Source: CAUYXJ01 sp963577065 (GTDB lineage: Bacteria > Chloroflexota > Dehalococcoidia > Tepidiformales > Tepidiformaceae). Taken from it: a DNA stretch of 12,583 nucleotides. The stretch lies in assembly GCA_963577065.1 (NCBI GenBank), contig CAUYXJ010000079.1, forward strand, positions 1-12,583, written 5' to 3'. The translations under genes and the position numbers were made by a program. The notes under the pieces were generated by a model, which made no database searches, was not told the origin of the DNA, and saw only the letters and a program-made list of their open reading frames with translations. Below are positions 6,130 to 12,583 of the stretch, piece after piece (the first letter of the stretch is position 1; every line of letters starts with the position of its first letter).

Positions 6130-7641
6130 CTAGGAGCTGGGCAGTTCGTAGAGGCGGTACGAGGGCGAGTGGTTCGAAACCGCGAACCAGAAACTGTTGT
6201 GGCCAGGGAGGCGCTCGAGCTCGGCGCCAGCGTCGCTCACGAGCGCGCTCTCGCTGACCGTCCAGCTGGTGCCGGCGGCCGTGACCGCGATGCCGCTTTC
6301 GGGATCGAACTCCACGAACTCCTCGTCGCCGGCGGCGAAGGCGCGCCCCCCGGTGCCGTCGGCGGTGGCAAAGACGACGAGGCGCACGTCGCCGAGATCG
6401 TCGTGCAGGAAGCCCTCATCCCGCAGCAACGAGATCGGATAGGCGAGCACCTCGCCGTTGAGCCGAACCGCGTAGACCGGCGACTTCACGGCGGGCGGTC
6501 CCGAGCGATCGGGGGCCGGGAACATCAGCTGTGAGCTCCGGAAGTAGCGGGCGTAGGCGACACCTTCGCCGTAGTTACGGTTGTGGCCGGTGTCGATGTC
6601 GAGCACGAGCGTATCCGGGTGGGCCTTGAGCCAGGTCTCGTAGGTCGTGTGGACCACTGGCAGGAACTTCAGCTGGATGCCGCTGCCCACGAGCTCACCC
6701 CAGACGGGCTCGCCCGTGAACTGCTCCCAGAGCGTGTTCGTGGTGCGGTCATACATGAGCTTGTTCGAGCGGTAGAGGAGCCCGCTGGTGCCGAAGCGAT
6801 AGACCCCGTCACCGACGCGGCCGTCGTAGAGGATGGCGCTGCCGCAGAGCGTGCAGTACGCGAGCGAGACGGGGACGCCACCGACGGTGTCGTTCACCAT
6901 CTCGTGCCAATCGACGATGCGGCGGGGGTAGGCGCGCGCATCGCCGTTGATCTCGACGCCGATGACGAGGTCGTCCGGACCGATCCACACTGCTTCCCTG
7001 GCGCTGAGGAAGTGGGGCGACTCGAGCGGCGGGATGCCATCGACGCGGACCCCACCCCAGACCACTTCCTGGGCGGAGATCGTGCGGGGCTGGGCCGGAT
7101 CGACGAAGGCGCCCATCTGCTCCTGGATGCCGCGGACCAGCTTGTGCTTGAACGCGAGGTACGTGGCGCTGTCGTCCGCAGGCGTGCGGAAGCCCAGCCC
7201 TTCAACCCATCCCAAGATGGGGAACTCGGTCGGCGGCTGGGTGCTGAGCAGGAGCTCGTAGGCGAAGGCGCTGTAGGGCACGGGCACCATCGCGAAGTCG
7301 ATGAGGTACTGGAGATAGGCATTGTCCTCGTCGAGTGCCATGGCCAGGACCGTGTCGAGGGCCGACTCCGGCGGCGTGCGGAGGAGGCCCTGGTAGCCGT
7401 TCCAGAAGTCGATCTCCTGCCAGTAGACCAGTCCGACGAGATCCTCGTCCGTGATCGGCTTGAGGGCGCGGGTGGGTTCGGGCTCGGCAGTCGCTGTCTC
7501 AGTCTCACCTGTCCCCGCGGTCGCGCTCGCGGCCGGAGAGGGGGCGCTTGCGCCGTTGGCGTCGCCACCATCGGACCCGCTGCCGCAGGCCGCGACCGAT
7601 AGCGCAACCAGCGCCGCGAATATGGGAAAGGCGAGACGCAT
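6130..7641 (-). CDS. DUF3179-family lipoprotein
   Basis: A 503-residue exported lipoprotein. Residues 1-18 are a signal peptide with lipobox VAAC (Cys19), and a Gly/Ser/Ala/Thr-rich tether runs to about 60. The DUF3179 domain occupies about 195-500. Recognisable blocks are VDWHEMVNDTVGGVPVSLAY with CTLCGSA (Cys263, Cys266), YRFGTSGLLYRSNKLMYDR, TNTLWEQFTGEPV, and TGHNRNYGEGVAYARYF. The pattern of conserved His and a CxxC pair suggests metal or redox chemistry, but the family has no established function. The N-terminal 65-190 segment is helical and not recognised. The ATG at 7639-7641 begins the signal peptide; no clear Shine-Dalgarno is seen. The gene is 70 nt upstream of the flavoprotein remnant and may lie in the same transcript as sucC. 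Confidence 0.88.
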   Translation of the reverse strand: MRLAFPIFAALVALSVAACGSGSDGGDANGASAPSPAASATAGTGETETATAEPEPTRALKPITDEDLVGLVYWQEIDFWNGYQGLLRTPPESALDTVLAMALDEDNAYLQYLIDFAMVPVPYSAFAYELLLSTQPPTEFPILGWVEGLGFRTPADDSATYLAFKHKLVRGIQEQMGAFVDPAQPRTISAQEVVWGGVRVDGIPPLESPHFLSAREAVWIGPDDLVIGVEINGDARAYPRRIVDWHEMVNDTVGGVPVSLAYCTLCGSAILYDGRVGDGVYRFGTSGLLYRSNKLMYDRTTNTLWEQFTGEPVWGELVGSGIQLKFLPVVHTTYETWLKAHPDTLVLDIDTGHNRNYGEGVAYARYFRSSQLMFPAPDRSGPPAVKSPVYAVRLNGEVLAYPISLLRDEGFLHDDLGDVRLVVFATADGTGGRAFAAGDEEFVEFDPESGIAVTAAGTSWTVSESALVSDAGAELERLPGHNSFWFAVSNHSPSYRLYELPSS

Positions 7642-7724
7642 CCCCAGGAGTCTGGGGCGCGCGAGCAGCCACCCGTGTTACGAAAGCCTAACCCTGGGTC
7701 AGGCCCCGGTAATCGCCCAACGGA

Positions 7725-7811
7725 GTTCAGGGTTCAGTGTTCAGAGTTCAGAGAGGGACGGCCGGAGCCGGACGGAGTTTAGTGTTCAGTGTTCAGTGTT
7801 CAGTGTTCAGA
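7725..7811 (+). repeat. GTTCAG(T/A) heptanucleotide tandem arrays
   Basis: Two arrays with an exact 7-nt period. Array 1 has four units at 7725, 7732, 7739 and 7746 (GTTCAGG, GTTCAGT, GTTCAGA, GTTCAGA). Array 2 has five at 7777, 7784, 7791, 7798 and 7805 (GTTTAGT, three GTTCAGT, GTTCAGA). Each begins after CGGAG and runs into GAGAGGGA, so the whole unit appears duplicated. The 15 nt GTTCAGAGAGGGACG at 7746-7760 recur inverted at 10127-10141. Confidence 0.92.
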
Positions 7812-7827
7812 GAGGGAAGTAGCTCGC

Positions 7828-7848
7828 GGCCAACGGCCAACGGCCAAC
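7828..7848 (+). repeat. GGCCAAC heptanucleotide array
   Basis: Three perfect GGCCAAC units with a 7-nt period, 16 nt from the GTTCAG array. On the minus strand they read GTTGGCC and begin where the recognisable halogenase remnant ends. The same arrangement occurs at 10100-10155 after the dehydrogenase gene. Confidence 0.9.
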
Positions 7849-9075
7849 AGGCGCGACCCACTCTTCCGTCCCCGAGATATCGACGCTTTCCTGACACTGC
7901 TTTCCGGCGTCGAGAGCTTCTGGTTGAAGCGGTAGTGGAGCGCGAGGAACCAGCGCACGTCGTCGCGTTCACGATCCCGCGGCTAGCCCTATCCCGCTTC
8001 GAGCGCGGGAAGTTGAGCACCAGCTGATTGATCTCGAGGATGATCATCTGCGGCGCGGTCGACTCGAGCGGCTCGACGGAGCCGTGGGAGTTCCCGATGG
8101 CGACCACGTTCCCCTTCCAGAAGTGCTCCCGGCGCCCGGTCTCGAAGCGGATCACGCGGTGCTCACGCATGCGGGGATTCTTTGCGCGCATTTCTTCGGC
8201 AGCGTCGTCATCGCCGACGAAGCCCCACGAAAGACGTAGCCGCGATGGTCGTCCTCGACTGACGACGTGTTCCAGCACCAGCCCGCTTCCATCGTTTCCG
8301 TGGTCGTGAACGGCTTGATGTGCCTGCCGTGGGGCACGTTCGCCAGGATCGCGCGATCGCAGAGGAGGCTCTCGTCGTAGCTCAGGAAAGGCGACCCGAG
8401 CGCTCCCCCCATGATCTCGGAGCGGAACCCGGTGCAGTCGACGCACAGGTAGACATGCTCGATGGCGTGCTGATCACCGTGGAAGGTGGGAGCGGGAAGG
8501 TCCGCGCCTCGCCATCGTCCCTGACGACGTGCGCGAGGCTCTCGCCGTCCTCGGCCGGAACGAACTCCGTGACGGAACGCTCCGGCGCCGCGACGCCTTA
8601 GCGAACGGCTTCCCTCCCGGAGGTAGGCGACGAACGTGCGGTTATCGAGATGGTAGGCAAAAGGGATGCGTTCGATGAAGGAGGTGAGCTTGCCCCCTCG
8701 CCGACAAAGGATCGGTGAGCGCTCGTTCGAGATCAGGAGCGAGCCCTGCGAGTACTCGTTGGAGTTCACGACGTAGAACGCGGCATGAGGATCGGCCCCG
8801 GGTGAAACGCATCGTTGAAGGAGTAGTGCCCGCGCTGGCCCCATTCGAACTTGACCCCGAACTTCGAGGTCGGCCGCACGCACTCGAAGCGCTCGTGCCC
8901 GTCACGTCGAGGTAGGGGTGCAGGAACTTGACCACGATCGCAGTCGTGCCTTCGCCGACGCTGCTGATCGGAACGTCCGGCGACTCGATCAGCGTGACGC
9001 GCAGGGCGAGTGCGGTCAGGCAGCGGCGGTGCCCCCGCCGATGATGCCGACGGCCTGCTAGTCGCCAGAGGTCAC
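7849..9075 (-). pseudogene. Flavin-dependent (tryptophan-type) halogenase pseudogene
   Basis: Pieces of one protein are found in order in all three minus frames. They are GIIGGGTA (9048-9025, FAD GxGxxG), VGEGTTAIVVKFLHPYLDV, RPTSKFGVKFEWG (with the Lys that matches catalytic Lys79 of PrnA/RebH), VVNSNEYSQGSLL, PFAYHLDNRTFVAYLRE, GVAAPERSVTEFVPAEDGE, VDCTGFRSEI, GWCWNTS (family motif GWxWxIP, damaged), ETGRREHFWKGNVVAIGNS, VEPLEST, DVRWFLALHYRFNQKL and QESVDISGTEEWV. About eight frame changes occur (near 9024, 8900, 8797, 8605, 8490, 8228, 7965, 7905), mostly at G or C runs. A TAG at 9058-9060 interrupts the possible GTG-initiated start at 9075. At roughly 400 residues the remnant is shorter than usual (about 500) and ends at the GTTGGCC repeats. 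Intact family members chlorinate or brominate aromatic substrates using reduced flavin. Confidence 0.85.
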
Positions 9076-9274
9076 GCCGCTACCGTGCCATCGGCCACCG
9101 TGGACGAGCAGCGTGAGGGCGCGTGCTAGACTGCCGCCGCCCACCGAACGGTCCCCACGGCCGCGGTTGCCTGAGCACACGGCGGCGGTGGTCGCTGGCT
9201 AATCGCTGACTATTGAATCAAGCGACCGACATCACGCACGGGCACGCCGGACCTAGCGGCGGAGGAACGGGAAC

Positions 9275-10081
9275 ATGGAGCTCGAGGCAGGCAAGGCAGC
9301 GGTGGTCACCGGCGGCGGGAGCGGCATTGGCGCCGCACTCTGCCAAGCGTTCGCCCAGCGGGGCATGTCGGTCGCGGTTTCCGACATCGATCTGGCCGCA
9401 GCGGAGGGCGTCGCGCAGGCGATCAGCTCGGCCGGCGGCAGGGCGATCGCGACCAAGACCGATGTCTCGAGCCGCGAGTCAGTGAAGGCGCTGGCGGATG
9501 AGGCGTTCGCAGCCTTCGGGGGCGTACACGTGCTCTGCAACAACGCCGGGGTGGTGGCGTTCCGGGGCGCGGCCGAGATGGGGGACGCGGACTGGGACTG
9601 GGTGATGTCGGTGAATCTCGGCGGAGTGGTGAACGGGGTAACGCAGTTCCTGCCGCGCATGATCGAGCAGGGCGGCGAGGCCCACATCGTGAACACGGCC
9701 TCGATCGCCGGGCTTTTCGCGACGCCCGGAATGGCCTCCTACGTCGCTTCCAAGCAGGCGGTGGTGGGCCTTTCCGAGCACCTGCGGGCCGACCTGGCGG
9801 AGATCGGCATCGGCGTGTCTGTGCTCTGCCCTGGCGGGGTCGCGACGCGGATCGTCGAGGCGGGCCGCAACCGGCCCTCCGAGCACGGCGGGCCGGAGGA
9901 GATCCCGGACCAGGCAGCGGGTATCCGGCAGGGGATCGCCGCGGGCATGCCCCCAGAGCAGGTGGCGGAGCGCGTTCTCAACGCCGTCCGCGAAAACGAA
10001 CTGTTCATCGTCACCCATGAAGACACCCGCGCGGGGGCAGTCGCCCGCCTCGAGGGGATCCGCGCCGCCTACGCGGGATAG
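9275..10081 (+). CDS. Short-chain dehydrogenase/reductase (classical SDR)
   Basis: A 268-residue single-domain Rossmann oxidoreductase. The nucleotide site is TGGGSGIG (Thr12-Gly19), with Asp37 (VSDID) ending strand 2. Asp37 favours NAD(H) over NADP(H). Also seen are Asp63, NNAG (89-92), catalytic Asn114, Ser143 (NTASIAG), Tyr156 and Lys160 (YVASK), and the PGGVATR loop (186-192). All four tetrad residues are present, so it should be active. The substrate is unknown; a poorly conserved lid (193-225) normally sets it. The ATG has GGAGGAA at 9261-9267 with 7-nt spacing. The 199 nt before it, back to the halogenase remnant, hold no gene I can support. The neighbouring dead halogenase raises the possibility of a former secondary-metabolism or degradation pathway, which is speculation. 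The gene ends 18 nt before a heptad repeat element. Confidence 0.92.
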   Translation: MELEAGKAAVVTGGGSGIGAALCQAFAQRGMSVAVSDIDLAAAEGVAQAISSAGGRAIATKTDVSSRESVKALADEAFAAFGGVHVLCNNAGVVAFRGAAEMGDADWDWVMSVNLGGVVNGVTQFLPRMIEQGGEAHIVNTASIAGLFATPGMASYVASKQAVVGLSEHLRADLAEIGIGVSVLCPGGVATRIVEAGRNRPSEHGGPEEIPDQAAGIRQGIAAGMPPEQVAERVLNAVRENELFIVTHEDTRAGAVARLEGIRAAYAG

Positions 10082-10099
10082 GCCGCTTCGCTAGCGGCC

Positions 10100-10155
10100 G
10101 TTGGCCGTTGACCGCTGGCCCACCCACGTCCCTCTCTGAACCTTGAACTCTGAAC
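10100..10155 (-). repeat. Inverted second copy of the heptad repeat element
   Basis: On the plus strand it reads GTTGGCC, GTTGACC, GCTGGCC (10100-10120), a 15-nt spacer, then CTGAAC, TTGAAC, CTGAAC at 10136, 10143 and 10150, again with a 7-nt period. CGTCCCTCTCTGAAC (10127-10141) is the exact reverse complement of 7746-7760. The order of parts and the distance between the two heptad types (15-16 nt) match the 7725-7848 element in inverted orientation. It follows the SDR stop at 10081. Confidence 0.88.
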
Positions 10156-10191
10156 CCGCCCGCCGGCGGCCACAGTTCTGCCACGAACTAC

Positions 10192-10202
10192 TTGGTTGCC
10201 AA
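10192..10202. promoter_or_regulatory. Candidate operator in the padR-mod promoter
   Basis: TTGG-N3-CCAA (10192-10195, 10199-10202) overlaps the proposed -35 box, and AACTACT is repeated directly at 10186 and 10201. A PadR protein could bind here to repress its own operon. The assignment rests only on symmetry and position. Confidence 0.25.
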
Positions 10203-10225
10203 CTACTACGCGGGGTGGGTAGAGT
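10196..10225 (+). promoter_or_regulatory. Promoter of the padR-modABC operon
   Basis: TTGCCA (10196-10201; 5 of 6 to TTGACA) and TAGAGT (10220-10225; 4 of 6 to TATAAT) are separated by 18 nt. The expected transcription start is about 10231-10233, only a few bases before the padR GTG at 10235, so the message would be leaderless or nearly so. This agrees with the absence of a Shine-Dalgarno there. Confidence 0.45.
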
Positions 10226-10234
10226 CCCGTCGCT

Positions 10235-10777
10235 GTGACAAGAGCGCTCCTCGCCGGTGAACACGCTGCCCTGGGCCTGCTTCGCACGCGCCCGATGTAC
10301 GGCTACGAGATGGCCCGTTACTTCGAGCGCGAGGACCTACGCGAGGTCTGCCCGATCGAGCAGGGCTCGCTCTACACCTACCTGCGCAACCTCGAGAATC
10401 GCCAGCTCGTCAGCTGGCACGAGGAGCGCGTGGGGCTGCGACCCCCTCGGAAGCGCTTTGCGCTGACGGAGGCGGGCGTCGCTCTCGTCGACCACTGGCT
10501 GCGCGAGCCGGTCGAGCGGCTACGCGAGGTCCGCTTCGAGCTGCTCGTGAAGCTCTACGTGCTGCACGCGATCGATGCTGAAGCGGAGCGAGCGCTCGTG
10601 CGCGAGCAGCTCGCGGTGTGCGGGTCGTACCGGGAGCGGGCGGAGAGGCGAGTGGAGGCTGCTAGCGACGACTTTTCGCGCCTCGTCGCCCGTTCGAAGC
10701 TCTCCGCGGCCGAGGCCACCATCGACTGGCTGCGGGGCTACCTGCAGACGCTGTCCGCACCCGCACTCACCCCGTGA
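10235..10777 (+). CDS. PadR-family transcriptional regulator, first gene of the mod operon
   Basis: A 180-residue protein with a PadR winged helix-turn-helix (about 9-82): AALGLLRTRPMYGYEMARYF, the recognition helix area GSLYTYLRNLENRQLV, and the wing FALTEAGVALVDHWL. A C-terminal helical dimerisation region (about 95-175) is of the Vir_act_alpha_C type. PadR proteins usually repress and respond to small ligands. The GTG at 10235 is the only sensible start; it has no Shine-Dalgarno and lies about 10 nt after a -10-like TAGAGT. Its stop overlaps the modA start by 4 nt (GTGA), so it is co-translated with the transporter and very likely controls it. That place is more usually held by ModE; no ModE-type helix or molbindin domain is seen here. 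The ligand is unknown. Confidence 0.9.
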   Translation: MTRALLAGEHAALGLLRTRPMYGYEMARYFEREDLREVCPIEQGSLYTYLRNLENRQLVSWHEERVGLRPPRKRFALTEAGVALVDHWLREPVERLREVRFELLVKLYVLHAIDAEAERALVREQLAVCGSYRERAERRVEAASDDFSRLVARSKLSAAEATIDWLRGYLQTLSAPALTP

Positions 10778-11577
10778 AGCGAGTGAACGGGCCGCTGGCG
10801 TTGCTCGCGATCGCTGCGCTCGTCGCTACGGGTTGCGGAGGTGGTGGGGACGAATCCGGCGGCCTCCGGGGAACGGTCACGGTCTTCGCCGCCGCTTCCC
10901 TCAGCGACGCCTTCGCCGAGCTGGCTACCGATTTCGAGCAGCAACATCCAGGTGTGAACGTGCGGCTCAACTTCGCGGGCTCAGCGACGCTGCGGACCCA
11001 GCTCCTCGAAGGCGCACCCGCCGACCTCTTCGCCAGCGCAAGCCCCGTCGAGGTGGCGGCGATCGCAGCGGCTGACCTCGTCCTCGAACAACGCCCACTG
11101 GCCGCGAACGAACTGGTGATCGCGGCTGAGACCAGGAGCGAGCGCATCTCTGCGTTCGCCGATCTTGCCACGCCCGGCCTCCGTCTCGTGCTCGCGGCGG
11201 AGGAGGTCCCGGCCGGGCGCTACGCCCGCGATGCGCTCGCGCTCGCGGACAGCGAGGGCGCGTTCGGACCCAACTTCGCCGATCGCGTGCTCGCGAACGT
11301 GCGCAGCAACGAGACGAGCGTGCGCGCGGCCCTGGCAAAGGTCGAGCTCGGCGAAGCGGATGCCGCCATCGTCTACGCCACCGACCTCGCAGCCGCCCAA
11401 AACGCGGCAGTCCGGGAGATTGCGATTCCCGCGCAGTTCCAGGTACCGGTCGAGTACCGCATTGCCCTGTTGAAGGACTCCGAATCAGCGCGCACCTTCA
11501 TGGATTTTGCCACCTCGACCGAGGGGGCGGCCGTCCTCGCGCGCCACGGGTTCGACCCTCCGGTGGTGGCGACGTGA
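10774..11577 (+). CDS. modA: Molybdate-binding lipoprotein ModA
   Basis: A 267-residue substrate-binding lipoprotein of the molybdate ABC importer, anchored outside the membrane. The signal peptide ends in lipobox VATGC (Cys21). The mature domain has the ModA landmarks: VTVFAAASLSDAF (Ser42), FAGSATLRTQLLEGAPADLF (Ser70), EEVPAGRYARDAL, DAAIVYATD (Tyr201) and PVEYRIALL. Ser42, Ser70 and Tyr201 correspond to oxyanion-contacting positions in the family. Tungstate is an alternative ligand that cannot be excluded. It starts at a GTG within the padR stop (GTGA) and ends with the same kind of overlap with modB, so the genes are translationally coupled. Confidence 0.95.
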   Translation: MKRVNGPLALLAIAALVATGCGGGGDESGGLRGTVTVFAAASLSDAFAELATDFEQQHPGVNVRLNFAGSATLRTQLLEGAPADLFASASPVEVAAIAAADLVLEQRPLAANELVIAAETRSERISAFADLATPGLRLVLAAEEVPAGRYARDALALADSEGAFGPNFADRVLANVRSNETSVRAALAKVELGEADAAIVYATDLAAAQNAAVREIAIPAQFQVPVEYRIALLKDSESARTFMDFATSTEGAAVLARHGFDPPVVAT

Positions 11578-12389
11578 GCGGTTCGCTGCGCCGCCGGGCG
11601 CCAGCGGCCGGCCTCGCGCTGCTGCTCTTCGCATTTGCGCTGTTCTTTCTACTGCCCTTCGCGGGACTGCTCGAGCGCGGCCTCCGCGACGGGGACACCT
11701 GGGACGCCATCACTTCGGGCACCGCCCGGGACGCGCTCGTGCTCTCGCTTTGGACATCGACGCTGACGCTCGCGCTTGCCGTAGTCGCGGGCACGCCGCT
11801 GGCGTACTGGCTCGCACGAGCGACCTTCCCCGGGAGGCAGGTGATCGAGGGGTTGATCGACCTCCCGATCGTGCTGCCACCGACGATCGCGGGGGTCGCG
11901 CTGCTGACCGCCTTCGGGCGCAGGGGGCTGCTGGGCGAGCCGCTCGACGAATGGTTCGGCGTGACGATCGGCTTCAGCACGGTCGCGGTCGTGATGGCGC
12001 AGCTCTTCGTGGGAGCGCCCTTCTACGTCCGCGCCGCGCGGGCTGGCTTCGCCGAAGTCGACGAACAGTACGAGCGGGTCGCGCACACGCTCGGCGCTTC
12101 GCGGCTGCGCGCCTTCGTGCGGGTGGTGCTGCCGCTGAGTTGGCCGTCACTGGCGGCGGGCGCCGCCCTCTGCTGGGCGCGAGCGCTGGGCGAGCTCGGC
12201 GCCACGCTGATCTTCGCGGGCAACCTCCGGGGCGAGACCCAAACGATGCCCCTCGCCATCCTGAGCGCCTTCGAGAGCTCGGCGGGCCTCACGGCGGCGG
12301 TCGCGCTTTCGCTCCTGCTACTCGCGGTCGGGCTCCTCGTGCTCGCCGCCTTCTGGCTCGTGGCGCCCCGGCTGCGGGGCGTGATGTGA
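11574..12389 (+). CDS. modB: Molybdate ABC transporter permease ModB
   Basis: A 271-residue membrane protein of the binding-protein-dependent transport permease family. Hydrophobic segments lie at about 12-35, 56-80, 95-113, 134-151, 193-215 and 240-263. The cytoplasmic EAA loop, which docks on ModC, is at 166-196 (ERVAHTLGASRLRAFVRVVL). LPIVLPPTIAGVALL (97-111) and ARALGELGATLIFAGN (202-217) are highly characteristic of ModB. The GTG start overlaps the modA stop by 4 nt (GTGA). It would form a homodimeric channel with two ModC ATPases. Confidence 0.95.
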   Translation: MSGSLRRRAPAAGLALLLFAFALFFLLPFAGLLERGLRDGDTWDAITSGTARDALVLSLWTSTLTLALAVVAGTPLAYWLARATFPGRQVIEGLIDLPIVLPPTIAGVALLTAFGRRGLLGEPLDEWFGVTIGFSTVAVVMAQLFVGAPFYVRAARAGFAEVDEQYERVAHTLGASRLRAFVRVVLPLSWPSLAAGAALCWARALGELGATLIFAGNLRGETQTMPLAILSAFESSAGLTAAVALSLLLLAVGLLVLAAFWLVAPRLRGVM

Positions 12390-12583
12390 GGCTCGAGTTC
12401 GCCGCGCGCACGCAACTCGGCGACTTTTCGTACGACGCCGAGCTCGCCGTCGAGCACGAGATCGTCGTGCTATTCGGGCACTCCGGAGCCGGCAAGAGCC
12501 TAACGCTGCAGTTCATCGCGGGACTGATGCGACCGGCGGAAGGGCAGATCGCGATCGGCGGCGTACCGGTCTTCGATTCGGCA
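12386..12583 (+). CDS. modC: Molybdate ABC transporter ATPase ModC, 5' part only
   Basis: The first 66 codons of an ABC ATPase, cut by the window end. The GTG at 12386 overlaps the modB stop (GTGA), the third such overlap in this operon. The Walker A motif is GHSGAGKS, followed by LTLQFIAGLMRPAEGQIAIGG, as in the start of ModC proteins. The Q-loop, signature, Walker B and any C-terminal molbindin domain lie outside the window. It is identified as ModC chiefly from operon context plus the short VEHEIVVLFGHSGAGKS start. Confidence 0.9.
   Translation, partial: MRLEFAARTQLGDFSYDAELAVEHEIVVLFGHSGAGKSLTLQFIAGLMRPAEGQIAIGGVPVFDSA

Noticed and set aside
6583..7602. A 339-codon open frame on the plus strand opposite the DUF3179 gene
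   Set aside because: It is the antisense shadow of a clearly recognisable lipoprotein gene in high-G+C DNA; its translation has no family character, signal or credible start.
7725..7848. A CRISPR array or coding repeat
   Set aside because: Units are 7 nt with no spacers, frames over them are short and low complexity, and no cas genes are present.
7793..8883. Two or three separate minus-strand genes in the halogenase region
   Set aside because: The open frames each carry only parts of one halogenase sequence in the right order and otherwise read out of frame; they are pieces of one broken gene.

Overview
The window is high in G+C (about two thirds by eye) and densely coded, with GTG starts and strong GGAGG-type ribosome binding sites. 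The gene mix (succinyl-CoA ligase beta subunit, DUF3179 lipoprotein, DinB-fold proteins, a free-standing ferredoxin-thioredoxin-reductase-like catalytic protein, a VapBC module, a PadR-controlled molybdate transporter) fits a free-living Gram-positive-type or Chloroflexota-like bacterium. That placement is inference; there is no rRNA or marker gene to settle it.

Layout. At 1-152 is the probable tail of a plus-strand gene cut by the window edge. It converges on a secreted CAP-domain protein (172-876, minus). Divergent from that is an OmpR/KdpE-type regulator whose receiver domain has lost its phosphorylation residues (928-1671), then a DinB-fold protein (1742-2272) and an FTR-like iron-sulfur protein (2369-2809). 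A second DinB-like gene (2994-3509) is broken by two compensating single-base shifts in G runs. On the minus strand follow vapC (3520-3957), its overlapping vapB (3941-4189), and a second, toxin-less vapB paralogue (4235-4501) with a palindrome at its start. Next are sucC (4560-5819), an apparent remnant of a flavoprotein gene start (5820-6059), and a large DUF3179 lipoprotein gene (6130-7641).

From about 7720 to 10160 is a region of different character. A flavin-dependent halogenase gene (about 7849-9075, minus), wrecked by roughly eight frame changes and an early stop, lies beside an intact short-chain dehydrogenase (9275-10081, plus). Both genes end in the same composite element of heptanucleotide repeats: GTTGGCC units, then a TCCCTCTCTGAAC core, then (T/C)TGAAC units. 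The two copies are therefore inverted relative to each other and bracket the region.

The window ends in a tightly coupled operon, padR-modA-modB-modC (10235 onward; modC is cut by the edge). Each gene starts inside the stop of the previous one (GTGA, 4-nt overlap), so a PadR-type repressor is co-translated with a molybdate ABC importer. A good -35/-10 pair places its transcript start almost at the padR start codon.

The most unusual items are the paired heptad elements, the phosphorylation-blind regulator with Glu at the phosphoacceptor position, the vapB-vapB-vapC arrangement with conserved upstream sites, the decayed halogenase, and PadR in the mod operon. I found no CRISPR, transposase, tRNA or rRNA.
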